DNA from: CAWALV01 sp963782965
Lineage (GTDB): Bacteria > Actinomycetota > Actinomycetes > Acidothermales > Acidothermaceae
Assembly (NCBI GenBank): GCA_963782965.1
Contig: CAWALV010000002.1
Coordinates: 1,054,001 to 1,118,000 of the forward strand
Direction of reading: 5' to 3'
Length of the DNA stretch: 64,000 nucleotides
Program-made: the position numbers and the translations under genes
The notes under the pieces: generated by a model
The model's input: only the letters and a program-made list of their open reading frames with translations
The model's database searches: none
Told to the model about the DNA's origin: nothing
Shown: positions 42,347 to 53,415 of the stretch, one piece after another
Layout of the letters: every line of letters begins with the position of its first letter
Position numbering within the stretch: position 1 is the first letter of the stretch

Positions 42347-43873
42347 GTGGATGTGGCCGCGACGACTCCGGTGGTCCGCCGCGGACGCGTGCCTCGCGGG
42401 CCAGCGGGCGCCGTACCGCTTTCTCGTTGGGTCGGCCCGATTGTCGCCGTCCAACTCAGCGTGCTGCTCACGACCAGCACACGCTACGGCTATCACCGAG
42501 ACGAGATGTACTTCATCGTCTCGGGTTCGCACCCGGCCGCCGGATATCCCGACCAACCGCCGCTGGTGCCGTTGATCTCATGGGCGATGCACGCGATCGC
42601 TCCGGGTTCGTTGCTGCTGCTTCGGCTGCCTTCCGCGTTGGCAGCGGCCGCGACGGTCTTGCTTGCGGCACTGGTCGCCCGCGAGATCGGCGGCAGTTCC
42701 CGCGCGCAAACCATCGCGGCGGCCGCGACCGCGTCGGGTGGCTTCGCGTTGGCGGTCGGCCACTTCGTCACGACGACGACGTTCGACCTCCTGAGCACCA
42801 CAGCGTTCGGCTGGCTGATGATCCGCTCGATGATCCGGCACGACGGTCGCACCCTGGTGCTCGCCGGCGCCGTGGCCGGTCTCGGCTTCGAGGCGAAACC
42901 GCAAGTTGCGCTGGTCGCTTTCTTCTCGGTCGTCATGCTGGCGATCGCCGGCCCCCGCTGGCCGCTGCGGTCACGGTGGTTGGCTGCCGGCGCCGGCGTC
43001 GCGGCCCTGCTGGCGCTGCCGTACGTCGTGTGGCAGGCGATGCACGGTTGGCCGCAGATCACCGTGGCCGGTCAGGTCGCAGGTTCCGCCGAAGGCGGTC
43101 GAGCCGGCTTCATCCCGTTCCAGTTGCTGCTCGTCAGCCCGCTGCTCGTGCCGATATGGGTGGCGGGGTTACTCCTGCCGTTCCGTCGCCCCGCGATGCA
43201 ATCGCTGCGTTTCCTGCCGCTGACCTACGCGGCGCTTGCCGTCGTCTATCTCATCGCGAACGGCAAGGCCTACTACATCGCGAGCCTGTACCCGCTCCTA
43301 CTGGCGCTCGGCGCCGTGCCGACGGCCGAGTGGACGACGCGTGGCCGGCGCCGCGTTCCGGTACTGGCCACCGTGGTGGCGTTCGCGGCTGTCGCCAGCG
43401 TGGTCACTGGGCTGCCGGTATTGCCGGCGCGTGATCTCCACGGCAGCTTCGTGATGGCCGTCAACCCCGACATCGGCGAGACGGTCGGCTGGCCGCGCTT
43501 CGTCGCGACGATCGACCAAGCCTGGCTTTCGATGCCACCGAGCGAGCGCGCGAATGCGGTCATCGTCACCGGCAACTATGGCGAAGCCGGTGCGGTCGAC
43601 GTGCTCGGCGGCAAGTACGGGCTGCCCCACGCGTACAGCGGCCACAACGGGTTCGCCGAGTGGGGTCCGCCACCCGAGACGGCCACCAGCGTGGTTCTGA
43701 TCGGCTTCGGGGGCCAGTTCGGGCCGGGCGCATTCTTCACCGGATGCCGGGTGGCCGCCACGGTCGACAACGGCGTCGGCCTCGACAACCAGGAGCAGGG
43801 CCGACCCGTGCAGGTGTGCCGTACCGCCGCGCCGTGGTCGGCGATCTGGCCGCAGCTGCGCCACTACGGCTGA
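42347..43873 (+). CDS. ArnT/PMT-like membrane glycosyltransferase
   Basis: A 508-aa polytopic protein with about 10-11 hydrophobic segments, e.g. LLLLRLPSALAAAATVLLAALV, WLAAGAGVAALLALPYVVW and VPVLATVVAFAAVASVV. The first extracytoplasmic loop has RYGYHRDEMYF, matching the acidic catalytic position of GT39/GT83-type enzymes that use polyprenyl-phosphate sugars. YPDQPPLVPLIS and ANGKAYYIASLYPLLLALGA are typical of the family. The C-terminal domain (VIVTGNYGEAGAVDVLG; GFAEWGP) is extracytoplasmic. The sugar and acceptor are unknown. It is probably leaderless and its 3' end overlaps the YcaQ-like gene by 10 bp on the opposite strand. Confidence 0.83.
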   Translation: MDVAATTPVVRRGRVPRGPAGAVPLSRWVGPIVAVQLSVLLTTSTRYGYHRDEMYFIVSGSHPAAGYPDQPPLVPLISWAMHAIAPGSLLLLRLPSALAAAATVLLAALVAREIGGSSRAQTIAAAATASGGFALAVGHFVTTTTFDLLSTTAFGWLMIRSMIRHDGRTLVLAGAVAGLGFEAKPQVALVAFFSVVMLAIAGPRWPLRSRWLAAGAGVAALLALPYVVWQAMHGWPQITVAGQVAGSAEGGRAGFIPFQLLLVSPLLVPIWVAGLLLPFRRPAMQSLRFLPLTYAALAVVYLIANGKAYYIASLYPLLLALGAVPTAEWTTRGRRRVPVLATVVAFAAVASVVTGLPVLPARDLHGSFVMAVNPDIGETVGWPRFVATIDQAWLSMPPSERANAVIVTGNYGEAGAVDVLGGKYGLPHAYSGHNGFAEWGPPPETATSVVLIGFGGQFGPGAFFTGCRVAATVDNGVGLDNQEQGRPVQVCRTAAPWSAIWPQLRHYG

Positions 43874-45093
43874 AGGCCCCGGAGCACGACCGCGCGGGCC
43901 GCCTCGGGTTGCACCCGTTCGACACAAACCTCGTCGCAACCGACCCACGTTGCGGCCTCCCGTAGCGCCAGCTGGATCGCTGCCGCGGTGGCTTCGAGCC
44001 GCGCCGGCCGGGCCGCCGCCGGCTCGAGTGCGAGGTGCCGGGCGACCAGCGTGCCGCCGACCCGAGCAGGGTCGAGCCGGGCGATCAGCTCACCGCCGGC
44101 GAGCACCGGCATCGTGAAGTAGCCGTGCGTCCGCTTGTGCTTGGGCACGTAGGCCTCGAGCCGGTGATCGAACCCGAACACCCGCGCGGTGCGCTTGCGG
44201 TCCCAGACCAGGGAGTCGAACGGCGAAAGCAGCGTGGTGCGGTGCCGGCCACGGGTCGGTTCAGCGAGCAGGTGCGGGTCGGCCCACGCGGGGTCGCGCC
44301 AGAATTCGACGCGGACGGGTGTGAGGTCGGTGCGCGAAACCAGCCGGACGACGTCGGCTCGTTTCAACCGGAAGTAGTCGGCGAGATCGCCCGCCGTCGC
44401 GACACCGAGTGCGGTCGCCGCGAGCGCGATCAGCTGGACCTGGCAGCTGTCGTCGTCGAGGTCGTCGTGCAGCAGGTCGGCGGGGACGACGCGTTCCGGC
44501 AGGTCGTAGACGCGCCGCCATCCGGTGCGCCGGTGGCAGATCACCTCACCGGTGGCGAGCAGGTATTCGACGGTGTGTTTGACGTCGGACCAGCCCCACC
44601 ACGAGGTGCCGTTCTTCGCGCCGCCCAGCTGGGTCGCGGTGAGCGGGCCCTCGGCGCGCAGCCGGGCGAGGACGTCGCTGCCACCACCGCGGCCGGTCGC
44701 CGGGGACTCCTGCCCCCATACCGCCGCTCGGCCGCGGTAGTGGCGGCGCCGGAAGGCCCACAGTGGCCAGCTGCTGAGCGGGACGACGCTGGCCGCATGC
44801 GCCCAGTACTCGAACGCTTCGCCACCCCAATACGCGTCTTCGACGCGTTCGCGGCCGATCGCGCCGAGCCGGGCGTAGGCGACCAGTTCGTGGGAGCGGG
44901 CCAGCACGGAGATCGTGTCGAGCTGGACGGCGCCCAGGGTGCGGACGAGCCCAGCGGCCCCGCCCCCGGCGCCGCGGCGGTCGGGTGCTCCGATCAGACG
45001 CTGGGCGCGCAGCGCCAGCCGCCGCGCTTGCGCTGCGGTCAACTCCGGAGCTGACGCCGGCATCGGGGCCGCTTCACTGCGGAGTGTCACCAT
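43864..45093 (-). CDS. YcaQ/AlkZ-like winged-helix DNA glycosylase
   Basis: A 409-aa member of the HTH_42 family. Enzymes of this family (E. coli YcaQ, Streptomyces AlkZ) unhook interstrand crosslinks by removing alkylated bases. The catalytic QxD-type motif is present as Q57-L58-D59 in LGAVQLDTISVLARSHELVAY. Other hallmarks are YWAHAASVVPLSSWPL, YFRLKRADV in a winged helix, and the C-terminal LSPFDSLVWDRKR...FGFDHRLEAYVP...KRTHGYFTMPVL. ATG start with TACGAT eight bases upstream. It is divergent from secA. Crosslink specificity is inferred from the family; proteins like this in producers give self-resistance, but no antibiotic cluster is seen here. Confidence 0.85.
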   Translation of the reverse strand: MVTLRSEAAPMPASAPELTAAQARRLALRAQRLIGAPDRRGAGGGAAGLVRTLGAVQLDTISVLARSHELVAYARLGAIGRERVEDAYWGGEAFEYWAHAASVVPLSSWPLWAFRRRHYRGRAAVWGQESPATGRGGGSDVLARLRAEGPLTATQLGGAKNGTSWWGWSDVKHTVEYLLATGEVICHRRTGWRRVYDLPERVVPADLLHDDLDDDSCQVQLIALAATALGVATAGDLADYFRLKRADVVRLVSRTDLTPVRVEFWRDPAWADPHLLAEPTRGRHRTTLLSPFDSLVWDRKRTARVFGFDHRLEAYVPKHKRTHGYFTMPVLAGGELIARLDPARVGGTLVARHLALEPAAARPARLEATAAAIQLALREAATWVGCDEVCVERVQPEAARAVVLRGLQP

Positions 45094-45101
45094 GGCGGCA
45101 G

Positions 45102-45107
45102 ATCGTA
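45102..45107 (-). promoter_or_regulatory. -10 box TACGAT for the YcaQ-like gene
   Basis: Minus-strand TACGAT, eight bases, then ATG at 45093; probable leaderless start. The identical hexamer on the plus strand (45149-45154) is the candidate secA -10. Confidence 0.5.
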
Positions 45108-45148
45108 TGTCGCGGCGGTGACGGTGCCCGCGCGGGCGCCCACTCGCC

Positions 45149-45154
45149 TACGAT
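45149..45154 (+). promoter_or_regulatory. -10 box TACGAT of secA
   Basis: TACGAT about 120 bases before the secA start; no convincing -35. It predicts a leader of about 110 nt that includes the stem-loop at 45187-45212. Confidence 0.45.
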
Positions 45155-45186
45155 GGCAGGGGCGGCACTCCGCGTCGTCCGCGGTC

Positions 45187-45212
45187 GCCTGCCTGCACAC
45201 CCTCTGGCAGGC
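45187..45212 (+). other. Stem-loop in the secA leader
   Basis: GCCTGCC (45187-45193) pairs perfectly with GGCAGGC (45206-45212) around a 12-nt loop, 62 bases before the start codon. It may act in translation or stability of secA mRNA. Confidence 0.4.
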
Positions 45213-45273
45213 CGTCGTTCTGGCCGTTCTACGTCTACGTGCAGAAGCAGTTCGCACCGAGGAGCCGAATTCC

Positions 45274-48222
<2,949 letters not shown>

Positions 48223-48249
48223 GACTTGCCGCCGCGAGCGCCGAGCCGG

Positions 48250-48918
48250 CTAACCGAACTGCAACGCCGTGCACTGCCAGCGGCCATCGAAGCCCTCCAA
48301 CCGCAACGCGATGACGCGGCACCGCGAGCCGTGCTGGACGAGGGCACACACCTCGGCCACGCCGTCCGCGGGTTCGCTCAGATGAACGGAGCGGACGTGG
48401 GCGGCTCTCGGTGCGCGACCGGCCGGCGGCGTGCTCGCCACGAGGCTGACTCGGTGTCGGATGGCGTCGTAGACCTCACTCGTCGTCCACCGCACGAGCT
48501 GCCCTGCCGGTCGGGCACCCATCGCGACTTCGACGATCGCTTGCACCAGCCTGGCGGCCCATGGGCGCGGGGGTGGCAAGAACGCGCGTGGCGTCGGCCG
48601 GGGCCCGAAGTCGTCGTCGGTCTGATCGCGTTGGCGGCCCCGTTGGGTCCTTGCCCCTCTGCCGGGACGGCGGATGGGGTCGTCGGCTGCGACGAGTCGC
48701 AGGTGCCGGCCGCCGGTGTCGGGTGCCGGTGCCGGTACGGCCGGCAGCCCTGACGTGAGCGAGAAGGCGAGGGCCAGCGCGCCCTGCACGGGGCCGCCGT
48801 GCGCCGGTCGATCGGGTGCCGGCCCGATCGCAGAGGTGGGGTCGTCGTCGAGCGGAGGCTGCGGATCGCGGACCGGCAGGCGGTGCAGGGGGCCGCTGTA
48901 TTCCTGGGTCGTGGTCAT
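48250..48918 (-). CDS. Rv3235-like protein
   Basis: A 222-aa protein whose C-terminal 120 residues carry the domain found in Rv3235 of mycobacteria, also just downstream of secA: RPWAARLVQAIVEVAMGARP, QLVRWTTSEVYDAIRHRV, and the strands VRSVHLSEPADGVAEVCALV and RCRVIALRLEGFDGRWQCTAL. The N-terminal 100 residues are Pro-rich and disordered. I chose ATG 48918, with GGAGA six bases upstream. It is convergent with secA and follows the LysM gene on the same strand (64 bp). Function unknown; the fixed position suggests a secretion or envelope connection, which is inference. Confidence 0.75.
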   Translation of the reverse strand: MTTTQEYSGPLHRLPVRDPQPPLDDDPTSAIGPAPDRPAHGGPVQGALALAFSLTSGLPAVPAPAPDTGGRHLRLVAADDPIRRPGRGARTQRGRQRDQTDDDFGPRPTPRAFLPPPRPWAARLVQAIVEVAMGARPAGQLVRWTTSEVYDAIRHRVSLVASTPPAGRAPRAAHVRSVHLSEPADGVAEVCALVQHGSRCRVIALRLEGFDGRWQCTALQFG

Positions 48919-48982
48919 GTGGGGTCTCCATGGTGTCGTCGAACCGGTCACTCGCGGCGCCGGTCCGATGCGGATAGTGCGG

Positions 48983-49948
48983 CTAGGGCGCCGGTGGTGG
49001 CGGGTGCAAGAGCTGACCGGGATGGAGCACGTTCGGGTCTGCGCCGATTGCGCTGCGGTTTGCCGTGTACCAGCGCGGCCATTCGCGGGCGATCTGCGCC
49101 GCGGTGGCCCCCGGGCCGAGCCGGCGGGCTGCGATGTCCCACAAGGTGTCGCCTCGCCGCACGACATAGGTGTCTGTGATGTCGTTCGGTGGCCAGGAGG
49201 GATGCGTCGGGCTGGTCACCGGCGTCGGCACGCCGGTGGTTGGCACGCCGGTGGTTGGCGAGACGGTGGCTGTGCGGGTCTGCGCCGGCGGTGAAGGCGG
49301 CGGCGTCACGTGTTCCGGCGTCGGCTGTTCATGCGCCGGCGATGCGGACGCTGCCGGCCGTGGCGCTGCAAGGGATGGTGGCGCTGCGAGGGATGGTGGC
49401 GCTTGCAGCATCGGCCGGTCTAGCGCGGGTATCTGCGGCGGCGGATCCGGTAATGGGCCGGACGGCCGGTCGAGCGGGGTGATGACGATCGGCCCGACCG
49501 GTGCCGGTCGGGCGATGGGCACGATGCTCGCTGGTACTGCTGCGGCAGCTGGCACCAGAGCCACGACTGTCGGCGCGACCGGGGCCGTGACGACTGCGAG
49601 ACCGAGCGCTGCTTGCGTCAGCGTGCGGATCGAATGTGGCGCCACTCGCCGGGCGAGGCCGCGCGCTGCACACCCCAACACGCCAGGCGCTTGCGCGACG
49701 AGCTCCACGACGACGACGACGAGAAGCCACCCGACGAGCGCGAGCGTGACCAGCGACGCCGCCGCCACCAGTACGTCGTCGAATGGTTCGGCGCCGAGGC
49801 GATAGCTGCGTGCGATCACGGTCACGGCCCGGCGCGGTGGGCCGACCGCCCACACGGTGATGGCCGCGGCGCTCACCGCCGCGCACGCGGAGCCCAGACT
49901 CCTGGCCATGCCGAAGGCGCAGGTGGTGTCGGGACCGGGCTTGATCAT
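48983..49948 (-). CDS. LysM-domain membrane protein
   Basis: A 321-aa protein. Two membrane segments (residues about 17-35 and 50-80, the second LVTLALVGWLLVVVVVELV) are followed by a third hydrophobic stretch and a long Pro/Ala/Thr-rich linker with short repeats (APPSLAAP, TTGVP). The C-terminal LysM domain, about 55 residues, begins TYVVRRGDTLWDIAARRLG and ends LHPGQLLHPP; LysM binds peptidoglycan. I chose ATG 49948, with GGAG six bases upstream, as the earlier residues look out of place. Likely anchored in the membrane with LysM outside. It is upstream of the Rv3235-like gene and divergent from the Fis-like gene. Confidence 0.8.
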   Translation of the reverse strand: MIKPGPDTTCAFGMARSLGSACAAVSAAAITVWAVGPPRRAVTVIARSYRLGAEPFDDVLVAAASLVTLALVGWLLVVVVVELVAQAPGVLGCAARGLARRVAPHSIRTLTQAALGLAVVTAPVAPTVVALVPAAAAVPASIVPIARPAPVGPIVITPLDRPSGPLPDPPPQIPALDRPMLQAPPSLAAPPSLAAPRPAASASPAHEQPTPEHVTPPPSPPAQTRTATVSPTTGVPTTGVPTPVTSPTHPSWPPNDITDTYVVRRGDTLWDIAARRLGPGATAAQIAREWPRWYTANRSAIGADPNVLHPGQLLHPPPPAP

Positions 49949-50180
49949 TCGACGCTCCGTGCTCGTTGTCGTGATGGGCCGCCGGCTGTGCCGCCGCGTG
50001 CCCTGCTGGCTGGAAACCCTTGCGTATGCCTTCGTTTGCTTGCGGATGCATCTCAACAGTGCTGGTTGGTTCTTGTCAACCGCTGCAGTGGTCATTTCGC
50101 TGTAGCCTGTGGGCGCCCGGCCTGGCTTCGGCCCGGATCAGTGCGCGGCCGGCGAGCACCTTGGAGGGAGGGCGGCGGCG
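49949..50180. other. Divergent region between the LysM and Fis-like genes
   Basis: A perfect TTGACA lies on the minus strand at 50074-50079 and could be the -35 of the LysM gene (no good -10 found). On the plus strand TAGCCT at 50103-50108 is a -10 candidate for the Fis-like gene. No gene is seen. Confidence 0.4.
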
Positions 50181-50756
50181 ATGCGCTGGCAGGAGCTGTT
50201 CGACGACCTCGAGGGCCAGCTCGACGCCGCCGCTGACGCCGAGTTGGCTGCGGAAGTCGCGGACCGCGGCCGTCGCGAACTGAGCGCGCTGCGCTTCATC
50301 GACCGGTTGCGTGCCGCCCGCGGGGAGGATGTCGTCCTTCGCGTGCGCGGCACCGGCGTCGTCGAGGGCAGGCTTGCGACCGTAGGGCCGGACTGGCTTC
50401 TGGTCGGTGAGAGTGCTGGCGGCTCCGCGCCGACCGCCCACCAGGAAGCGCTCGTCGCGATCGCCGCCATCGTTTCGATGACCGGCCTGGTCGCGCAGAG
50501 TGCGGCACCGCTGCCGCAGACGGCAGTGGAAGCGAGACTACGGCTCGGCTACGCGCTGCGCGGCGTGGTGCGGGATCGCTCCCCGGTCACGGTCTTCCTC
50601 GTCGACGGGAGCATCGCCACCGGGACTTTCGATCGAGTCGGCAATGACTTCGTCGAGCTTGCCGAGCACCTGCCCGGCGAGGTGCGTCGGCGCGGCGCCG
50701 TCCGGATGGTGCGTACGATTCCGCTCCACGGATTGGCCATGGTCCGGCGTGCCTGA
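50181..50756 (+). CDS. Conserved actinobacterial protein, often labelled Fis-family
   Basis: A 191-aa soluble protein beginning MRWQELFDDLEGQLDAA. It has the conserved block ELAAEVADRGRRELSALRFIDRLRAARGEDVVLRV and a beta-rich region (GVVEGRLATVGPDWLLVGE) repeated in RSPVTVFLVDGSIATGTFDRVGNDF, which looks Sm- or SH3-like. Automatic annotation calls such proteins Fis-family regulators, but I see no helix-turn-helix of the Fis type. ATG 50181 follows GGAGGG by about nine bases. It lies alone between divergent and convergent genes. Function unknown. Confidence 0.65.
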   Translation: MRWQELFDDLEGQLDAAADAELAAEVADRGRRELSALRFIDRLRAARGEDVVLRVRGTGVVEGRLATVGPDWLLVGESAGGSAPTAHQEALVAIAAIVSMTGLVAQSAAPLPQTAVEARLRLGYALRGVVRDRSPVTVFLVDGSIATGTFDRVGNDFVELAEHLPGEVRRRGAVRMVRTIPLHGLAMVRRA

Positions 50757-50808
50757 GTCGCGTCGGAGGGTGGAATCGACGGGTAGCCCCGCGCCCGCGA
50801 CCCCTTGG

Positions 50809-51048
50809 TCAGTCGTCGGGTTCGCCGCCGCCGAACGGATGCGTCGTCACAAAGTCACGGGTGCGGCTGTAGGCATCCTGGATGTATCGCTCCAAGACAC
50901 TGCTCTCGACGCGCCACTGCCCGCGCCCGCCGACTTTGATGGCAGGCAGCTCACCGGAGCGGACGAGCGCGTAGGCCTGCGCCGCCGAGATGTTCAGGAC
51001 GTCGGCGACGTCGGACAGCAACAAGAACCGCTTCTCGGCCGATGCCAC
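50809..51048 (-). CDS. BldC-like/excisionase-family helix-turn-helix protein
   Basis: A 79-aa DNA-binding protein with a MerR-type helix-turn-helix: RFLLLSDVADVLNISAAQAYALVRSGELPAIKVGGRGQWRVESS, then LERYIQDAYSRTRDF. In length and sequence it resembles BldC-like small actinobacterial regulators rather than a phage excisionase; no integrase or phage gene is nearby. GTG 51048 has GGAGG six bases before it; a longer frame to 51138 is not supported. It is divergent from the CpaB/CpaE pair, which it may regulate. Confidence 0.82.
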   Translation of the reverse strand: MASAEKRFLLLSDVADVLNISAAQAYALVRSGELPAIKVGGRGQWRVESSVLERYIQDAYSRTRDFVTTHPFGGGEPDD

Positions 51049-51169
51049 GGTCAGCCTCCGCAATAGTGCTCTCAGCAGTGCCGATCTGCTGTAGGTGGCC
51101 CAAGTCTGCCACCATTTGGCGCGGTTCGCTCGCGGCATCCACAGGTTCCTTGCGGCCGCTTGCCGCTGC

Positions 51170-51175
51170 TAACAT
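51170..51175 (+). promoter_or_regulatory. -10 box TAACAT upstream of the CpaB-like gene
   Basis: TAACAT in the 211-bp divergent gap, 85 bases before the GTG at 51260. The -35 side is poor. Confidence 0.35.
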
Positions 51176-51259
51176 CACCGGCACAATTGCGCCCGGAACC
51201 CTGCTCGCACGTCAGCAGGACAAGCGGAACCACCAGTCCAGCGACCAGCGGGAGAGCCT

Positions 51260-52033
51260 GTGACACCGGTGAGCACGGCGGTCGGCGGCAGTCCGACTCG
51301 GGTAGCGAGCGAGCTGCCCGCGGTCCGCGCTCGGCGCGTCAAGTCGCCGTCGTGGCTCGACGGTCGATTGGTCGCGGGCATCGTTCTCGTGCTGTTGTCC
51401 GTGGTCGTCGGCGCCAAGGTGCTCGCGTCGGCCGACCACTACGACGAGGTCTGGGCGGCCTCGCGCGACCTCGCGCCAGGCACCACACTCACGGCGTCCG
51501 ATGTCATCGTGGTCCGCGTGCGCTTCCACGACCACGGCGGCGGTTACTACTCCGCGTCGAGTGGAAGCTTGGTCGGTCGGACGACGACGGTCCCGCTCCA
51601 GGCCGGCGACCTCATCGGTACCGACGCCGTACCGCCGAAAACACCCGCGCCGACCAGGTTGGTCACCGTGCCGGTCGACAAGCTCCACATGCCCCGAGGC
51701 GACCTGCGCGGAATCCAGGTCGACCTCTACGTGACCGTTCGGCACAACGCCGGCCAAGACGTGCAGGCAAGACCGCAGCTCGTGCTCGCCGGTGTGACGG
51801 TCAGCGACACGGTCGCCGATTCCGGACTCGGCTCGAACGGATCGGGGTTGGTGCTCGCCGTCCCCTCGCCCTACGTCCATGCGGTCGTGGCTGCTGCGGA
51901 GTCCGGAGCGCTCGACGTCGTCCGGGTGCCTGCGGGATCGGTCGCCGAGCCGTCGCCGGGGCCTTTCGTCGCATCCGCGGGGGCGGCCGCGGGCACGCCG
52001 GCTCTTGCGGCGACACCGTCGGCCGGCACATGA
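51260..52033 (+). CDS. SAF-domain (CpaB-like) membrane protein
   Basis: A 257-aa protein with a cytoplasmic N-terminus, one membrane helix (LVAGIVLVLLSVVVGAKVLAS) and an extracytoplasmic SAF domain: VWAASRDLAPGTTLTASDV, LQAGDLIGTDAV and VPVDKLHMPRGDLRGIQVDLYV. SAF domains of this type occur in CpaB/RcpC, the Tad-pilus periplasmic protein. The tail is Ala/Pro-rich. GTG 51260, GGGAG upstream. Its stop overlaps the CpaE-like start (ATGA). No pilin, TadA ATPase or TadB/C gene follows in the window, so whether a pilus is made is unknown. Confidence 0.8.
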   Translation: MTPVSTAVGGSPTRVASELPAVRARRVKSPSWLDGRLVAGIVLVLLSVVVGAKVLASADHYDEVWAASRDLAPGTTLTASDVIVVRVRFHDHGGGYYSASSGSLVGRTTTVPLQAGDLIGTDAVPPKTPAPTRLVTVPVDKLHMPRGDLRGIQVDLYVTVRHNAGQDVQARPQLVLAGVTVSDTVADSGLGSNGSGLVLAVPSPYVHAVVAAAESGALDVVRVPAGSVAEPSPGPFVASAGAAAGTPALAATPSAGT

Positions 52034-53415
52034 GAGTTCCGGTGTTCACCGCGGCCGGCGACGCGGTATGGGAAGCCGATCTGGTGTCGGCGTTCGAACG
52101 AAAAGACCACGGCATCCACGTCGTCCGCCGTTGCGTCGACATCACCGACCTGCTCTCGGCAGCAGCCGCGGGCATCGCCCGGGCCGTCATCGTGTCGGCA
52201 GACCTTCGCCGGCTCGACCGCGATGCGCTCAGCCGGTTGGCCGCCGCCGGCATCGCCGTCATCGGCCTCGTGGCGCCCGGGGACGACGGCGGTGAGCGCC
52301 GGTTGCGCCAGCTCGGTCTTCGCTACGTGTTGAGCAGTGACGCCGGCCCGAGCGCCGTCGCGGCACAGGTGACCGCGGCGATAGCGGGCGGCGTCGCGAC
52401 AGGTGGCGTCGAGCCGCTGACGACGGGCTATGCCGAACCCCGAGCTGCATTCCCAGACTCAGATGTGTCGCGCAACGATCCGAGTGCGGGTACCGTCGTC
52501 GACCCGATTCCCGAAGGCGGCGGCCGGCTGATCGCTGTCTGGGGGCCGACCGGCGCGCCGGGCCGAACGACGGTGGCGGTCACCCTCGCCACAGAGGCCG
52601 CCGGCGCGGGTTGCCCGAGCCTGCTCACCGACGCAGACACCTACGGCGGCGTCGTCGCCCAGTCGCTCGGGTTGCTCGACGAAGCGCCTGGCCTTGCGGC
52701 TGCCGTCCGCCAAGCGAATGCAGGCACCCTCGACGTGCCGGCGCTGGCTCGGCTGGCTCGGTTCGTCACCCCCGATCTGCGGGTGCTGACCGGCATCTCG
52801 CGCGCCGACCGATGGCCCGAACTGCGCCCGGCTGGTCTGCTCGCGGTCTACGCACTTGCCCGGCGACTCGCCCGCTTGACCGTCGTCGACTGTGGCTTTT
52901 GCCTCGAGCAGGACGAAGAGCTCAGCTACGACACCACCGCCCCACGTCGCAACGGCGCCACGCTCGCAACCCTGGCCGACGCCGACCACGTCGTCGCCGT
53001 CGGATCCGCCGACCCGATCGGGCTACAGCGGTTGATTCGCGGCCTGGCGGAGTTGCGCGAGGTCGTGCCCGACGCGGGGGTGCAGGTCGTCGTGAACCGG
53101 CTGCGGAAGGGTCCGGTGCACGGCGATGCGCGCGTGCAGATTGCTGCTGCACTCGCGCGGTACACGGCGGTGAATGACGTCGTCTTCGTGCCCGACGACC
53201 GCCCCGCCTTCGACCACGCAGCGGCGTCGGGGAGGGCTATCGGCGAGGTCGCCGCCGACTCGCCGGCTCGACTGGCGCTGCTTCCGCTCGTGGCGAGCTA
53301 CGCCGGGCTCGCAAGCAGTAGTACCGGTAGCGGCGTGCAGCGTCGCGCGGGTGGTCGCCGGGCACGCCGGTCCGGACGACGGGGAGTGCGGGAACAGCAG
53401 CCGGTTCGTCAGTAG
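52030..53415 (+). CDS. CpaE-like MinD/ParA-family ATPase
   Basis: A 461-aa protein. The N-terminal 140 residues form a receiver-like domain (MRVPVFTAAGDAVWEADLV; LRRLDRDALSRLAAAGIAV) without a phosphoacceptor motif. The C-terminal 290 residues are a MinD/ParA-type ATPase. The deviant Walker A is GPTGAPGRTT (172-181): Arg179 replaces the lysine next to the Thr. Later motifs are LTDADTYGGVVAQSLG and VVDCGFCLEQD. CpaE proteins localise Tad pilus machinery to the pole. The arginine form is common in actinobacterial relatives, so activity is not excluded. Translationally coupled to the CpaB-like gene; the 3' end overlaps the chemoreceptor gene by seven bases. Confidence 0.82.
   Translation: MRVPVFTAAGDAVWEADLVSAFERKDHGIHVVRRCVDITDLLSAAAAGIARAVIVSADLRRLDRDALSRLAAAGIAVIGLVAPGDDGGERRLRQLGLRYVLSSDAGPSAVAAQVTAAIAGGVATGGVEPLTTGYAEPRAAFPDSDVSRNDPSAGTVVDPIPEGGGRLIAVWGPTGAPGRTTVAVTLATEAAGAGCPSLLTDADTYGGVVAQSLGLLDEAPGLAAAVRQANAGTLDVPALARLARFVTPDLRVLTGISRADRWPELRPAGLLAVYALARRLARLTVVDCGFCLEQDEELSYDTTAPRRNGATLATLADADHVVAVGSADPIGLQRLIRGLAELREVVPDAGVQVVVNRLRKGPVHGDARVQIAAALARYTAVNDVVFVPDDRPAFDHAAASGRAIGEVAADSPARLALLPLVASYAGLASSSTGSGVQRRAGGRRARRSGRRGVREQQPVRQ

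Noticed and set aside
50809..51138. Phage excisionase
   Set aside because: Excisionase-type helix-turn-helix but no integrase, attachment site or phage genes; closer to BldC-like regulators.
51160..53415. Single 751-aa frame through the CpaB-like gene
   Set aside because: The first 290 codons are an out-of-frame reading of the SAF gene; the ATG at 52030 overlapping its stop is the start of the CpaE-like protein.
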